A stretch of 57,565 nucleotides of DNA from Azospirillum sp. TSH64 (GCF_003116035.1 NZ_LGQW01000015.1:3191302-3248866); one strand, 5' to 3'; positions 25,888 to 36,644 are shown, counted from the stretch's first letter. The notes: generated by a model not told the origin, from the sequence alone. Translations and numbers: made by a program.

Positions 25888-26444
25888 GGAACGCCGCCGA
25901 GCCGGTTGAACAGCAGGGCTCCACGCCGTGCGTACATCACGCCGGACAGCACCGTCGTCACCGTGCAGACGTACACCAGCACATCGACCAGCTCCCAGCC
26001 ATTCAGATGGATGTCCGGCAGCCCCAGCGCCGGCGGCGCCAGCACGGCGGCGGCCAGCGCGATCTGCACCACCGTGTTCACCTTGCTGATGTAGAGCGGC
26101 TGCATCGCCAGCGTCTCCTTCAGCGTGAACAGCAGGATGACGCCGCCGATGATCATGATGTCGCGGAACACAACCATCATCGCCAGCCACAAGGGGATGG
26201 TGCCGACCCAGGCCAGGGCAATGTAGACCCCGACGATCAGCGCCTTGTCGGCCAGCGGATCGAGATAGCCGCCCAGCACCGTACGCGCGCGGAACATGCG
26301 GGCGATGGCGCCGTCCAGCGCATCGGACAGGCCGGCGGCGACGAAGAGGGCGAAGGCCCACTCCATCCTGCCGGTGAGGATCATGTACATCGCAGCCGGA
26401 ACCGCCACGATGCGCAGGAAGGTGATGATGTTGGGTACGCTCAC
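25884..26444 (-). CDS. CDP-alcohol phosphatidyltransferase (PgsA-like)
   Basis: The 186-residue membrane protein carries the CDP-alcohol phosphotransferase motif D-G-x2-A-R-x8-G-x3-D-x3-D at SDALDGAIARMFRARTVLGG followed by YLDPLAD (about residues 40-68). It has about five predicted membrane helices. It most likely makes phosphatidylglycerophosphate from CDP-diacylglycerol and glycerol-3-phosphate, or a related phospholipid. It overlaps the DUF2066 gene by four bases upstream and perM by four bases downstream. Confidence 0.87.
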   Translation of the reverse strand: MSVPNIITFLRIVAVPAAMYMILTGRMEWAFALFVAAGLSDALDGAIARMFRARTVLGGYLDPLADKALIVGVYIALAWVGTIPLWLAMMVVFRDIMIIGGVILLFTLKETLAMQPLYISKVNTVVQIALAAAVLAPPALGLPDIHLNGWELVDVLVYVCTVTTVLSGVMYARRGALLFNRLGGVP

Positions 26445-27811
26445 GGTGCGCTCTTCGCCGGCAGCGTTCCCAGGTTGCGCGGCGGGGCGCCCATCGTGCC
26501 CACGGCACCCGCATCCATCGGCGCCGACGGCGCCAGCGACGTCGGGGAGGCCATCGGCGCGGCGGAGGACGGAACGGCACCGGCCGACGCGGCACCCGAC
26601 CCGCGCGGCAGCAGCGTCAATTGCCAGTCAGCCGACGGCACCGGAGCACCGGGATAGCCAGCGGCAACCGGGGTTGCGACGGGAGGCGCGGCATGCGCGA
26701 AGCCCAGATCCTGGCGGGCAAGCGCCTGGGCCAGCTGCTCGGGCGCACCGCGATAGGTCAGGGTGATCAGCGCCTCGCTGCGGGTCATCGACATCAGGGT
26801 GTTGCGGGTCACCGCATTGACGGCGGACAGGCGCTTGCGCGTTTCCACCCAGTCGTTCACCGCGGTCAGCGGCACGCGGACGAGGGTGTTCTGCTCGGGA
26901 CCGGTGGCAGTGGTGTGCTCGCGCTTCCACGACTCATCCACCTGGGTTCCGACCGATGCGACGGCGCGGTTCAGCAGTTCATCGGCAGTTCCGCCGCCCT
27001 TGACCTGAACCGTCTGGTTCTCGCGCGTCCCGTCCACCCCGTAGCGGGTGACGTCAACCGTCAGGCCGCGAGCCGGATCGGGGCCGTTGGCCGGAAGATC
27101 GGTTCGGGCGACCACCACTCCGCCCGCCTTGTAGGCCTGGGCGATGCGGGCGAGCGCGTCGGCGTTGCCGGCGACAGCGTCCTCGCCGCTGATCGCCTGG
27201 GCATCTGACAGCTCGCCGTCCGGTACCACCAGCGGCACCAGCGATGCGGCGGGCTGCCGCGCCTCCCAGGCCGCGCGCCAGGGGGTGCGATCCTGCCACA
27301 GGATGGTGCGCCCGTCGGTCAGCGTCACCGGCAGGATGACGAAGGGCCGCGACGGCGGCTCCACATACTGGGCGGCACCGCCGCTCTGGCCGAGGGCGTC
27401 GCGCACTGCATTGGGCCGGAACCGCACGGTGATGGCGCCGACATAGCGGCTGGCCGACACCTTCTCCTCGTCGATCTCGAAGCCCTGGACCAGCTTGGCG
27501 ATCTCGCCGTCGGACAGGCGCGGAGGATTGCCGCCGCCGGGAACGAGCCGGCGGTACAGCTCCACCCAGGCCTTGGCCTGCGCCTCGCGGATCGCCTGAT
27601 CGCGTACGGTGGTCGGGTTGCTGCCGTTGATGTCGACCCGGACGCCGGACACCGCGAAGGGGTCTGCAGCGGACGGAGCGGCGGCAGCGGAAGCGGCGGC
27701 CGGCGGCGGGGAACCGGTCTGCGCCCCGGCCGGCCCGGTCATCGTCACGACCAGAGCGGTGGACATGGCAGCAAGACCGGCGAGGAGCGGCGCGCGGCGG
27801 CGGTGGAGCAT
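26441..27811 (-). CDS. Exported DUF2066-domain protein
   Basis: The 456-residue protein begins with a signal peptide (MLHRRRAPLLAGLAAMSTAL, cleavage about residue 31 after GAQ). A Pro/Ala-rich linker follows, and then a DUF2066 domain beginning near FAVSGVRVDINGSNPTTVRD with QAWVELYRRLVPGG-like text. The family is widespread next to the pgsA/perM/hda cluster but has no assigned function that I know of. The C-terminal 100 residues are Pro/Ala-rich. The ATG at 27811 has GGAAGG about nine bases upstream. It heads the leftward four-gene operon and is divergent from purM. Confidence 0.83.
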   Translation of the reverse strand: MLHRRRAPLLAGLAAMSTALVVTMTGPAGAQTGSPPPAAASAAAAPSAADPFAVSGVRVDINGSNPTTVRDQAIREAQAKAWVELYRRLVPGGGNPPRLSDGEIAKLVQGFEIDEEKVSASRYVGAITVRFRPNAVRDALGQSGGAAQYVEPPSRPFVILPVTLTDGRTILWQDRTPWRAAWEARQPAASLVPLVVPDGELSDAQAISGEDAVAGNADALARIAQAYKAGGVVVARTDLPANGPDPARGLTVDVTRYGVDGTRENQTVQVKGGGTADELLNRAVASVGTQVDESWKREHTTATGPEQNTLVRVPLTAVNDWVETRKRLSAVNAVTRNTLMSMTRSEALITLTYRGAPEQLAQALARQDLGFAHAAPPVATPVAAGYPGAPVPSADWQLTLLPRGSGAASAGAVPSSAAPMASPTSLAPSAPMDAGAVGTMGAPPRNLGTLPAKSAP

Positions 27812-27908
27812 TGCAAAGCCTTCCGATTCGAGTATGTTCGGCCCGAGCCCAAGGCCCGGTATATAGCTCAGCCCAAGCGAGGATACCATCAGCACCCAGT
27901 CCTATAAC

Positions 27909-28970
<1,062 letters not shown>

Positions 28971-28992
28971 GGGACGCCTCAAGGATTCGTTG

Positions 28993-29646
28993 ATGAGCAA
29001 GTTGAAGCTCGGCGTCCTGATCTCGGGGCGCGGCAGCAATCTGCAGGCGTTGATCGACGCCTGCGCTGCGCCGGAATTCCCGGCCGAGATCGCGCTGGTG
29101 CTGTCCAACAAGGCCGAAGCGTTCGGCCTTGAGCGTGCATCCGGCGCCGGGATCGCCACCGCGGTGGTCGACCACCGCCGCTATCCCGGCGACAAGCCGG
29201 CCTTCGAGGCGGCGATGGATGCCGCTCTTCGCGAGGCCGGCGTCGAGCTGGTCTGCCTTGCCGGCTTCATGCGCCTGCTATCGCCCTGGTTCGTCGGGCA
29301 ATGGCACAACGCGCTCATCAACATCCACCCGTCCCTGCTGCCCTCCTTCAAGGGCTTGGACACCCATGAGCGGGCGCTGGCCGCCGGCGTCCGCTTCCAT
29401 GGCTGCACCGTGCATTACGTGCGTCCGGAAATGGACGAGGGCCCGATCATCGCCCAGGCGGCGGTGCCGGTCCTGCCCGGCGACGACGGCCACAGCCTGG
29501 CCGACCGAGTCCTTTTGTCGGAACACAGGCTCTATCCGCATGCCGTCCGTCTGATCGCCGCGGGCCGTGCCCGAGTCGATGGCGATCTGGTGCGGATCGA
29601 CGGTCCGGTTCCGGACCTTGCGGCCTTGGTGAACCCGCCGCTTTAG
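28993..29646 (+). CDS. purN: Phosphoribosylglycinamide formyltransferase
   Basis: The 217-residue enzyme transfers a formyl group from 10-formyl-THF to GAR, step three of purine synthesis. It contains GVLISGRGSNLQALIDA for phosphate binding, the catalytic region NIHPSLLPSFKG (Asn and His) and the conserved HYVRPEMDEGPII loop with the catalytic Asp. I chose the ATG at 28993 with AAGGA ten bases upstream; a TTG directly before it is the alternative. It is co-transcribed with purM. Confidence 0.95.
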   Translation: MSKLKLGVLISGRGSNLQALIDACAAPEFPAEIALVLSNKAEAFGLERASGAGIATAVVDHRRYPGDKPAFEAAMDAALREAGVELVCLAGFMRLLSPWFVGQWHNALINIHPSLLPSFKGLDTHERALAAGVRFHGCTVHYVRPEMDEGPIIAQAAVPVLPGDDGHSLADRVLLSEHRLYPHAVRLIAAGRARVDGDLVRIDGPVPDLAALVNPPL

Positions 29647-29770
29647 GACCCTGTCCTTTCCGATCACCACCCGTCCGGCATGGTTGACGGTTCCACTCGG
29701 AATCTGTTGCGTTTCTGTGCATCCGCGTCAAAATTTGCGGGCAAAAGAAACTGTTGGAGGGTTGATCGAT

Positions 29771-29914
29771 ATGGCGGCTGTGAGTCCCAACCCGGTCAGT
29801 GCGGAGACCGTTCGCTCACATCAGGCGACCTGGATCGCCTTCACCAAGTTCATGAAGCTCAGCATCGCCGGGGTCATCGCGGTGCTCGTGCTGCTGGCGA
29901 TCTTCACGCTGTAG
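29771..29914 (+). CDS. aa3-type cytochrome c oxidase subunit IV
   Basis: The 47-residue protein has a short polar N-terminus and one C-terminal membrane helix (about residues 27-47), with the HQATWIAFTKFMKLS segment typical of bacterial aa3-type oxidase subunit IV. It is a small accessory subunit of the high-oxygen terminal oxidase, encoded here apart from the main cox genes. The start ATG at 29771 has a strong GGAGGG ribosome binding site. That site (29756-29764) is complementary to the 5' region of the two small RNAs described at 43966 and 51826. Confidence 0.8.
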   Translation: MAAVSPNPVSAETVRSHQATWIAFTKFMKLSIAGVIAVLVLLAIFTL

Positions 29915-29923
29915 CGGACGGAT

Positions 29924-29954
29924 GGGAAGGGGGCCTGTAACAAGCCCCCTTCCC
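29924..29954. terminator. Bidirectional terminator between cox subunit IV and valS
   Basis: A perfect 11-bp stem (GGGAAGGGGGC 29924-29934; GCCCCCTTCCC 29944-29954) with a nine-base loop separates the convergent genes. Confidence 0.7.
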
Positions 29955-29961
29955 CCACACA

Positions 29962-32610
29962 TCAGCCGGCCAGCATCTCCAGCGCCTTCTGCAGCTTGTC
30001 GCGGGCCTGATCGGCGGCCTCGCGGCGGTCGCGCTGCTCCTCGATCACCTCTTCCGGAGCCTTGGCGACGAACTGCTCGTTCGACAGCTTGGCGTCGATC
30101 TTCTTGATCTCGCCGGTCAGCTTGTCGATCTCCTTGGACAGGCGCGCCTTCTCCTTGTCGAGATCGACGATGCCTTCCAGCGGCAGAACCAGCGTCGTCT
30201 CGTCCAGCACCGCCTGGACGCTGCTCTTCGGAACATCGCCCTGGAGCGGCTCGACGCTCGACAGGCGGGCCATGCGCAGGATCAGGTCGCGGTGGGTGTC
30301 CAGCCGCTTCAGGCTGACCGCGTTCGGATCCTTCAGCTTCAGCTCGATCTGCGCCGCCGGCGGGACGTTCATCTCCGACCGCATGGAGCGGACCGAGGTG
30401 ATCAGGCGCACAACCCAATCCATCTCGTCGCGCGATGCCGGATCGACGCTGTCGGCGGCGAACTCCGGCCATTCAGCCGAGATCAGCCGGTTGGCACGCG
30501 CCGGCGACAGCTGCTCCCACAGCTCTTCGGTGATGAAGGGCATCAGCGGGTGCAGGATGTGCAGGATCTGGTCGAGCACCCAGGCGGTGGTCGCCCGCGT
30601 CTCCGCCTTTGCAGCCTCGTCGGTGCCGGCGAGGATCGGCTTGGTGAACTCCATGTACCAGTCGCAGAAGGTGCCCCAGGTGAACTGGTAGGCGGCACCG
30701 GCGGCCTCGTTGAACTTGTAGGCGTCGATCGATTCGGCAACCTTCTTCGCCGCATCGGCCAGCGCGCCGACGATCCAACGGTTGACCGTCTGGGTCAGAC
30801 CGACCGGCTTGTAGCCGGCGACCGGATCGCAGCCGTTCATCTGGCAATAGCGGGCGGCGTTCCACAGCTTGGTGGCGAAGTTGCGGTAGCCCTCGACCCG
30901 GTTCACCGCCAGCTTGATGTCGCGGCCTTGGGCTGCCATCGCCGACAGGGTGAAGCGCAGCGCATCGGTGCCGTACTGGTCGATGATCTCCAGCGGGTCG
31001 ATGACGTTGCCCTTCGACTTCGACATCTTCTGGCCCTTCTCGTCACGGACAAGGGCGTGGATGTAGACGGTGCGGAAGGGCACATCCTTCATGAAGTGCA
31101 GGCCCATCATCATCATCCGGGCGACCCAGAAGAAGATGATGTCGAAGCCGGTCACCAGCACGTCGGTCGGGTAGTAGCGGTCCAGCTCCGGCGTCTGGTC
31201 CGGCCAGCCGAGCGTCGAGAAAGGCCACAGCGCCGACGAGAACCACGTGTCGAGCACGTCGGCGTCGCGCGTCAGTTCGACATCGCTGCCGTAATGGATC
31301 TTCGCGGCAGCGCGGGCCTCCTCCTCGGTCTCCTCGACGAAGAAGGTGCCGTCCGGACCGTACCAGGCCGGAATCTGATGGCCCCACCAGATCTGGCGGC
31401 TGATGCACCAGGGCTGGATGTTGCGCATCCATTCGAAATAGGTGTTCTCCCACTGCTTGGGCACGAACACCGTCTTGCCGGTCTCCACCGCCTCGATGGC
31501 GGGCTTCGCCAGGGTCGCGGCATCGACATACCACTGATCGGTGAGCCACGGCTCGATGGCGACGCCGGAGCGGTCGCCGTGCGGGACCATGTGGGTGTGC
31601 GGCTCAATCTTCTCCAGAAGCTCAAGGGCTTCCAGCTCGGCGACGATTTTTTTGCGCGCCTCGTAGCGATCCAGCCCGCGATAGGCCTCGGGAACGTTGT
31701 CGTTCAGCCGGGCATCGCGATCCATGATGTTGATCTGCTCGAGCCCACAGCGCTTGCCGACCTCGAAGTCGTTGAAGTCGTGGGCCGGCGTGATCTTCAC
31801 GGCACCCGAACCGGTCTCCGGATCGGCATACTCGTCGCCGACGATGGGGATCAGGCGGCCGACCAGCGGCAGGCGGACCATCTTGCCGATCAGGTCCTTG
31901 TAGCGCTCATCCTCCGGATGCACCGCCACGCCGGTGTCGCCCAGCATGGTTTCCGGACGGGTGGTGGCGACCACGATGAAGCGGCCCTCTTCCCCGTCGA
32001 TGGGGTAGCGGAAGTGCCAGAGGTTGCCCTTGATCTCCTTCTGCTCGACCTCGAGGTCGGAGATGGCGGTGTGCAGCTTCGGGTCCCAGTTGACCAGCCG
32101 CTTGTCCTTGTAGATCAGGCCCTGGCGGTGCAGTTCGACGAACACCTTGCGGACGGCGCGGCTCAGCCCCTCGTCCATGGTGAAGCGTTCGCGCGGCCAG
32201 TCGGGCGAGGCACCCAGGCGGCGCAGCTGGCGGGTGATGGTCCCGCCCGATTCGGCCTTCCACTCCCAAACCTTGTCGATGAAGGCATCACGGCCGAAAT
32301 CGTGGCGGGTCTTGCCGTCCTTCGCCAGATTGCGCTCCACCACCATCTGGGTGGCGATGCCTGCATGGTCGGTGCCGGGCTGCCACAGGGCGTCGCGGCC
32401 GCGCATGCGGTTGTAGCGGGTCAGCACGTCCTGGATGGTGAAGGTCAGCGCATGGCCCATGTGCAGGCTGCCGGTGACGTTCGGCGGCGGCATCATGATG
32501 GTGTAGGGCTTGCCGTTCCCCTGCGGCTGGGCGGCAAAGGCGCCAGACTCTTCCCACAGGCGGTAGTGCTTCTCCTCGACCTCGGCGGGCCGGTACGTCT
32601 TTTCCAACAT
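29962..32610 (-). CDS. valS: Valyl-tRNA synthetase
   Basis: The 882-residue class I synthetase charges tRNA-Val. It shows the HIGH-type motif HMGH (residues 50-53 in [15 protein letters not shown]), the editing (CP1) domain, the [16 protein letters not shown] block, KMSKSKGNV, the anticodon-binding domain and a C-terminal coiled coil ([20 protein letters not shown]). The first ATG (32610) is preceded by two in-frame GTG codons and no clear Shine-Dalgarno sequence. It is the last gene of the pcm - rhodanese - tolC - popZ - valS series on this strand. Confidence 0.96.
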   Translation of the reverse strand: MLEKTYRPAEVEEKHYRLWEESGAFAAQPQGNGKPYTIMMPPPNVTGSLHMGHALTFTIQDVLTRYNRMRGRDALWQPGTDHAGIATQMVVERNLAKDGKTRHDFGRDAFIDKVWEWKAESGGTITRQLRRLGASPDWPRERFTMDEGLSRAVRKVFVELHRQGLIYKDKRLVNWDPKLHTAISDLEVEQKEIKGNLWHFRYPIDGEEGRFIVVATTRPETMLGDTGVAVHPEDERYKDLIGKMVRLPLVGRLIPIVGDEYADPETGSGAVKITPAHDFNDFEVGKRCGLEQINIMDRDARLNDNVPEAYRGLDRYEARKKIVAELEALELLEKIEPHTHMVPHGDRSGVAIEPWLTDQWYVDAATLAKPAIEAVETGKTVFVPKQWENTYFEWMRNIQPWCISRQIWWGHQIPAWYGPDGTFFVEETEEEARAAAKIHYGSDVELTRDADVLDTWFSSALWPFSTLGWPDQTPELDRYYPTDVLVTGFDIIFFWVARMMMMGLHFMKDVPFRTVYIHALVRDEKGQKMSKSKGNVIDPLEIIDQYGTDALRFTLSAMAAQGRDIKLAVNRVEGYRNFATKLWNAARYCQMNGCDPVAGYKPVGLTQTVNRWIVGALADAAKKVAESIDAYKFNEAAGAAYQFTWGTFCDWYMEFTKPILAGTDEAAKAETRATTAWVLDQILHILHPLMPFITEELWEQLSPARANRLISAEWPEFAADSVDPASRDEMDWVVRLITSVRSMRSEMNVPPAAQIELKLKDPNAVSLKRLDTHRDLILRMARLSSVEPLQGDVPKSSVQAVLDETTLVLPLEGIVDLDKEKARLSKEIDKLTGEIKKIDAKLSNEQFVAKAPEEVIEEQRDRREAADQARDKLQKALEMLAG

Positions 32611-32676
32611 CACCACGAACTTTCGCTAGAAACGTCTCAACCAGGGCTCAAAAAAGCGGGTCTCGGAAAGACAGGA

Positions 32677-33369
32677 TCAGAACTTCTGTGACCGCCGGAT
32701 CATGCGGTCGATCTCCTGCTGGACCAGCCGCTCGACCACCGTCGGCAGATTCTCGTCCAGCCACTCCTTCAACAGCGGCTTCAGCAGTTCGCGCACCACC
32801 TCTTCCACCGTGCGGATGCCGATGGGCATCGGGCCGATGGACAGGTCGTCGCCCAACTCGCGCGCCAGATGGGTCAGGTGGTGCGAGGCATCCTCCGCCG
32901 TCCGGCGGGAGATCAGCCCGGCATCCGGATCGACCGCGCGGCGGCGCGGACGCGGCGGGGGCGGCGGCTCGTCATCCTCGAAATCGTCGAAGGCCGGCAT
33001 CGGCCGCCGGGCGGCAGGACGCGGCGGCGGCATCGGTTCGGGCTCCGGCTCTTCCCAGCGCGGCGAGGGCGGAGGGGGAGGTGACGGCTCCGGAAAGGCC
33101 GGTTCCTCCGGCCAGGGGTCGGGATCGGGCTGGCCGAAGTCGGGCCGCTCGTCCGGTTCATCCTCCACCATCTGGGTCAGTTCCAGAACGTCGTCGTCCT
33201 CCTCCACCATCGGGGGTGGCGGGGGCGGCGGCGGAGGGGGCGGCGGAGGTGGAGGCGGCGAAGGCGCCTGAGTTTCCGATTTGGCAGGCTCGCCGTCCTC
33301 GGAAATGATCCGCCTGATGGAGGCGAGGATTTCCTCCATCGAAGGTTCTTGCTGGCCCTTATCGCTCAT
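32677..33369 (-). CDS. popZ: Polar organizing protein PopZ (DUF2497)
   Basis: The 230-residue protein has the conserved N-terminal helix EPSMEEILASIRRIISEDGE and the conserved C-terminal oligomerisation region (RELLKPLLKEWLDENLPTVV, then RLVQQEIDRM). An acidic Pro-rich linker lies between them, including 16 consecutive prolines near residues 40-55. In Caulobacter, PopZ forms the polar matrix that anchors ParB-parS and cell-cycle regulators. The proline run uses mixed codons, so it is not a simple DNA slippage repeat. The position between tolC and valS matches the usual alphaproteobacterial gene order. Confidence 0.9.
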   Translation of the reverse strand: MSDKGQQEPSMEEILASIRRIISEDGEPAKSETQAPSPPPPPPPPPPPPPPPPMVEEDDDVLELTQMVEDEPDERPDFGQPDPDPWPEEPAFPEPSPPPPPSPRWEEPEPEPMPPPRPAARRPMPAFDDFEDDEPPPPPRPRRRAVDPDAGLISRRTAEDASHHLTHLARELGDDLSIGPMPIGIRTVEEVVRELLKPLLKEWLDENLPTVVERLVQQEIDRMIRRSQKF

Positions 33370-33434
33370 CTTGGCAACCCGAGACGTCAACCTGCCCCAA
33401 ACCTAGGGCAGGGCTGGCAAAAAAGCCATAATAC

Positions 33435-33459
33435 AAAAACGGCCCGCTTTCGCGGGCCG
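33435..33459 (-). terminator. Intrinsic terminator after tolC
   Basis: On the minus strand, the stem CGGCCCGC/GCGGGCCG (33459-33452 and 33447-33440) with a four-base loop is followed by five T (33439-33435). It ends the pcm - rhodanese - tolC unit before popZ. Confidence 0.8.
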
Positions 33460-33465
33460 CTGCAT

Positions 33466-34869
33466 TCATTCGGTCACCGAAGTTCCGAACCACTTGCCCC
33501 GCGTCTTGTCGTAATTCGCGGTCGGGTCGTATTTCTGAACCGGCAGGTTCAGCCGGTCCGCCGTCAACTGTCCGCTGGATGCCAGTACATTGAAGGCCGC
33601 AACCATTTCGTCGTGCTGGGCACGGACAAGGAAGACGCGGGCGTTCAGCAGTTCCTGTTCCTGGTTCAGCACGTCGAGCACGGTGCGCGAGCCGACCTGC
33701 GCCTCCTGACGGACGCCTTCCAGGGCGATCTGGGCCGCCTTGATCTGCGCCGAGTAGGACTCGATGCTGGCGCGGGCCGTCTGCAGGGCCTGCCAGGCGC
33801 TGACCGCCGATTCGGTCACCTGGCGGCGGGACTCCTCGATCTGCAGGCGGGCCTGGTTGGCGGTCTGCTTGGCCTCGCGGACCAGGGCTTCCGGCTGGCC
33901 GGCCTGATAGAGCGGGATGGTCACCTGGGCGGTGACCTGCGCACTGTCGGAGCGGTTCAGGTCGATGCCGGAAGAGCGGCCCGGATCGTAGGTGCGGGTG
34001 CCGCTGGCCGAGAGATTAACCGACGGCAGCAGGCGGCCGTACTGCTGGTCCACCGCCTCGCGCTGCGCCGCCTCGGTGTAGGAGGCGGACAGGACGTTCG
34101 GGTTGTTGGCACGGGCTAGCTCGACCAGCTCGTCCAGGTTCTTCGGCAGGCGGAAGGCTGGCTTCGGCGCCTTCAGCTCGCCGGGAGCGGCGCCGACCAG
34201 ACGTTCGTAGGTGGCGCGGGAGGCGCGCAGCGTGCCTTCGGCCGAAATCTTGGAGGCGATGGCGGCCGACAGGCGCGACTCGGACTGGCTGACGTCGGTG
34301 CGGGTGTATTCACCGACGCGGAAGCGGTCACGGGCGGCGTCCAGCTGGCGGCGCAGCACCTGCTCGTTGTTTGTCTGCAACTGCAGGATGGCCTGGTTCT
34401 GGACGATGTCCAGATAGGCCTGGGCGGCGGCCAGCAGAACCGACTGTTCCGAGGCGATCAGGGTGGCGCGCTGCGCCTCGACCAGCCGCTCGGCGCGGCG
34501 GACGGCCGGGGCGACGGTGGCGTCGTAGATCGGCTGGGTGGCGGTGACGCCGACGCTCTTGGCGTTGGCTTCCGAGCCGGTCGAACCGCCGTCGAACTTG
34601 CTCTCGCCCATCGAGCGGGAGATGCCGGCGGTCACGCGGGCGGTCGGACGGTAGCCGGACAGCGCCTGGGGCACGCCTTCGTCGACGGCGCGCAGGCGGG
34701 CGCGCTGGGCGCCGATCGTCGGGTTGTTGGCATAGGCCTGGGCGAGGGCCTGTTCGAGGGACTGGGCCTGGGCCGTACCACCGCCGGTCACTGCTGTGCC
34801 CATCGTAGCGGTCAGGGTCAGGGCCGTCGCCAGCAGCCAGCGGCGCGCAAAACGGCTTCGCACGGTCAT
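33466..34869 (-). CDS. tolC: TolC-family outer membrane channel protein
   Basis: The 467-residue protein has a signal peptide (about residues 1-36, ending near AQAQ) and two OEP repeats of long helices with beta segments. It shows LEQALAQAYANNPTIGAQRARLRA at the start of repeat 1 and a matching repeat 2 from about residue 240. It forms the trimeric outer-membrane duct for type I secretion and RND efflux. It could serve the type I-secreted RTX-repeat protein encoded at 52295, though no ABC/MFP partners are in the window. Its ATG lies two bases after the rhodanese stop codon. Confidence 0.92.
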   Translation of the reverse strand: MTVRSRFARRWLLATALTLTATMGTAVTGGGTAQAQSLEQALAQAYANNPTIGAQRARLRAVDEGVPQALSGYRPTARVTAGISRSMGESKFDGGSTGSEANAKSVGVTATQPIYDATVAPAVRRAERLVEAQRATLIASEQSVLLAAAQAYLDIVQNQAILQLQTNNEQVLRRQLDAARDRFRVGEYTRTDVSQSESRLSAAIASKISAEGTLRASRATYERLVGAAPGELKAPKPAFRLPKNLDELVELARANNPNVLSASYTEAAQREAVDQQYGRLLPSVNLSASGTRTYDPGRSSGIDLNRSDSAQVTAQVTIPLYQAGQPEALVREAKQTANQARLQIEESRRQVTESAVSAWQALQTARASIESYSAQIKAAQIALEGVRQEAQVGSRTVLDVLNQEQELLNARVFLVRAQHDEMVAAFNVLASSGQLTADRLNLPVQKYDPTANYDKTRGKWFGTSVTE

Positions 34870-34871
34870 GT

Positions 34872-35198
34872 TCAGTAGACCTTCATGTTCGGGTCGATTC
34901 GGCGCGCCCAGGCATCGACACCGCCATCCAGGTTGATGGCGCGGTCGAAGCCCCTGGAACGCAGCCACATGGTGACCTGCGCGCTGCGGCCACCGTGGTG
35001 ACACACGACGACGACATCGCGGTCCTTCGGCAACTCGTCCACCCGACCGGGAAGCCCGTTCATCGGGATGTGCAGGCTGCCGTCGATGGCGCACAGCGCA
35101 AACTCCCACGGTTCGCGCACATCGAGGACGACCGGTTCGTCGCCGGCCTTGCGGCGGCGGTCCAGTTCTTCCACCTCGATCTCAAACGGTGCGGCCAT
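34872..35198 (-). CDS. Rhodanese-like domain protein
   Basis: The 108-residue single-domain rhodanese has VVLDVREPWEFALCAI and an active-site loop VVVCHHGGRSAQVT with the catalytic Cys near residue 66. Such proteins carry persulfide sulfur in the cytoplasm. The gene sits between pcm and tolC and is almost contiguous with tolC (two-base gap), a gene order seen in other Alphaproteobacteria. No signal peptide is present. Confidence 0.88.
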   Translation of the reverse strand: MAAPFEIEVEELDRRRKAGDEPVVLDVREPWEFALCAIDGSLHIPMNGLPGRVDELPKDRDVVVVCHHGGRSAQVTMWLRSRGFDRAINLDGGVDAWARRIDPNMKVY

Positions 35199-35300
35199 GG
35201 TTGCTCACTTTCGTGCAAGGGCGACGGCGACGGTAGCGCAGAACCGCACAGAGGTAAACTGCACGGTTCAGTTCAAGACCACTCCAACCGGCGAATCCGG

Positions 35301-35957
35301 TCAGAACACGAAGGAGGCCTTCTTTTCAAAGCCCGGCAGGGCATGCGGCTGGGCCTCGAACAGGATGCGGCTGGACACCACGCCGGCGGTGCGCTGGAAC
35401 AGCCGGACCTCGCCGACGCTGCCCTTGCCCTGGACGATGGCGACCAGACGCCCGCCTTCCGCCAGCTGGTCGGTCAGCGAAGCCGGCACCTCCGGAACGG
35501 TACCCTCGACGACGATCACGTCGTAAGGGGCGTTTTGGGCGTACCCCTCCGCCAGCGGACCGGTGACGGTCTTGGCATTGGCGATCCCCTGCCCGGCCAG
35601 AGCCGCGGCCGCGGCCGCGGTCAGCTCTTCGTCGCAATCCAGGCCGACCACCGACGAGGCGAGCCGCCCCAGCACCGCGGTGGAATAGCCGCCTGCGGCC
35701 CCGACGTCGAGCACCCGGTCGGTTTCCTGCACGGCAGCGGCCTGCAGCATACGGGCGAAGACCATCGGTTCCAGCAGGAAGCGGCCCTTGCCGATGGGGA
35801 GATCGTCGTCGACATAAGCGACGCCGCGCGCCGACGAAGGAACGAAGGCTTCGCGCGGAAGCTCAGACAGGACATCGACGAGACGTTGATCCGTCACCTT
35901 GTTGGGGCGGATCTGTCCCTCGACCATGAAATAGCGTGCGGCGGCGAAATCGGTCAT
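35301..35957 (-). CDS. pcm: Protein-L-isoaspartate O-methyltransferase
   Basis: The 218-residue SAM-dependent methyltransferase shows MVEGQIRPNKVTDQRL, PREAFVP, the SAM-binding motif VLDVGAAGGYSTAVLGRL (GxGxG-like with Ala) and a C-terminal RLVAIVQG strand. Members repair isoaspartyl residues in damaged proteins. The alphaproteobacterial copies next to tolC form a slightly divergent subgroup, so the exact substrate may differ. It is probably the first gene of the leftward tolC unit. Confidence 0.85.
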   Translation of the reverse strand: MTDFAAARYFMVEGQIRPNKVTDQRLVDVLSELPREAFVPSSARGVAYVDDDLPIGKGRFLLEPMVFARMLQAAAVQETDRVLDVGAAGGYSTAVLGRLASSVVGLDCDEELTAAAAAALAGQGIANAKTVTGPLAEGYAQNAPYDVIVVEGTVPEVPASLTDQLAEGGRLVAIVQGKGSVGEVRLFQRTAGVVSSRILFEAQPHALPGFEKKASFVF

Positions 35958-36263
35958 GGCGGTCGCTTATTGATGTGTTGTGACGACACCGGCACCAAGC
36001 CGCACAGCGAACGGCTTTCTGCCATGGCGGTATATAGCCGCAAAGGCTTGGCGAACACAACGTCACGAGCGATAGGCGGGCGGGCTTTGCCGAAGGCCGG
36101 GAAAACGGCAGGCCGGGACGTCGACTAAGGAGCGGTCATGCCGGTCCGATCGACGATGTTCAAAAATCGTCACCATTCGCCTTGACCGCTCCGTTCCAGG
36201 CCGCTATACCACCGCTCCACACCGAGGGCGCACCGGAAACGGCGCGCCGGTGCCGGTCAGGAT
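35958..36263. other. Intergenic region between pcm and tRNA-Cys
   Basis: These 306 bases contain the leftward control region of pcm and a clear rightward tRNA-Cys promoter (36182-36210). Nothing else is recognisable. Confidence 0.6.
36182..36210 (+). promoter_or_regulatory. Promoter of tRNA-Cys
   Basis: TTGACC (36182-36187) and TATACC (36205-36210) are 17 bases apart, 53 bases before the mature tRNA. Confidence 0.75.
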
Positions 36264-36337
36264 GGCGCGGTGGCAGAGTGGTGATGCAGCGGACTGCAAA
36301 TCCGTGTACGTGGGTTCGATTCCCGCCCGTGCCTCCA
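36264..36337 (+). tRNA. tRNA-Cys (GCA)
   Basis: A 74-nt cloverleaf with acceptor stem GGCGCGG/CCGTGCC (one G-T pair), anticodon loop CTGCAAA giving anticodon GCA, T arm GGGTTCGATTCCC and an encoded 3' CCA. Confidence 0.96.
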
Positions 36338-36379
36338 TACCTGACAGCAGTATAGATTACGACCGGAACAGTCGAACGC

Positions 36380-36404
36380 AGCCCCGCTCTCAGCGGGGCT
36401 TTTT
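36380..36404 (+). terminator. Terminator of tRNA-Cys
   Basis: The stem AGCCCCGCT/AGCGGGGCT with a three-base loop is followed by four T. Confidence 0.85.
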
Positions 36405-36495
36405 GCGTTTGGGCCTTGTTTTCCTTTGCAGAATGGCCGTCGGCCACCCCTTTGCCCGCCGCCAAAAGAAAATTCACTTTTCTGTCGGAATTGGC

Positions 36496-36524
36496 TTGGC
36501 AGGTCCGAATGGTTCGGCTATACA
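36496..36524 (+). promoter_or_regulatory. Promoter of tRNA-Asn
   Basis: TTGGCA (36496-36501) and TATACA (36519-36524) are 17 bases apart, 44 bases before the mature tRNA. Confidence 0.75.
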
Positions 36525-36568
36525 CCCGCCACGCCAACAACGGCGGCGGCCGAAAGGTCAGTCACCGA

Positions 36569-36644
36569 TCCCGGTTAGCTCAGTTGGTAGAGCAGCGGAC
36601 TGTTAATCCGCTTGTCGCTGGTTCGAGTCCAGCACCGGGAGCCA
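36569..36644 (+). tRNA. tRNA-Asn (GTT)
   Basis: A 76-nt cloverleaf with acceptor stem TCCCGGT/ACCGGGA, D arm TAGCTCAGTTGGTAGAGCA, anticodon loop CTGTTAA giving anticodon GTT, and an encoded CCA. Confidence 0.97.

Noticed and set aside
33210..33260. G-rich tract in popZ as a possible simple repeat or phase-variable tract
   Set aside because: It encodes a proline run with mixed codons; there is no long mononucleotide run that would slip readily.
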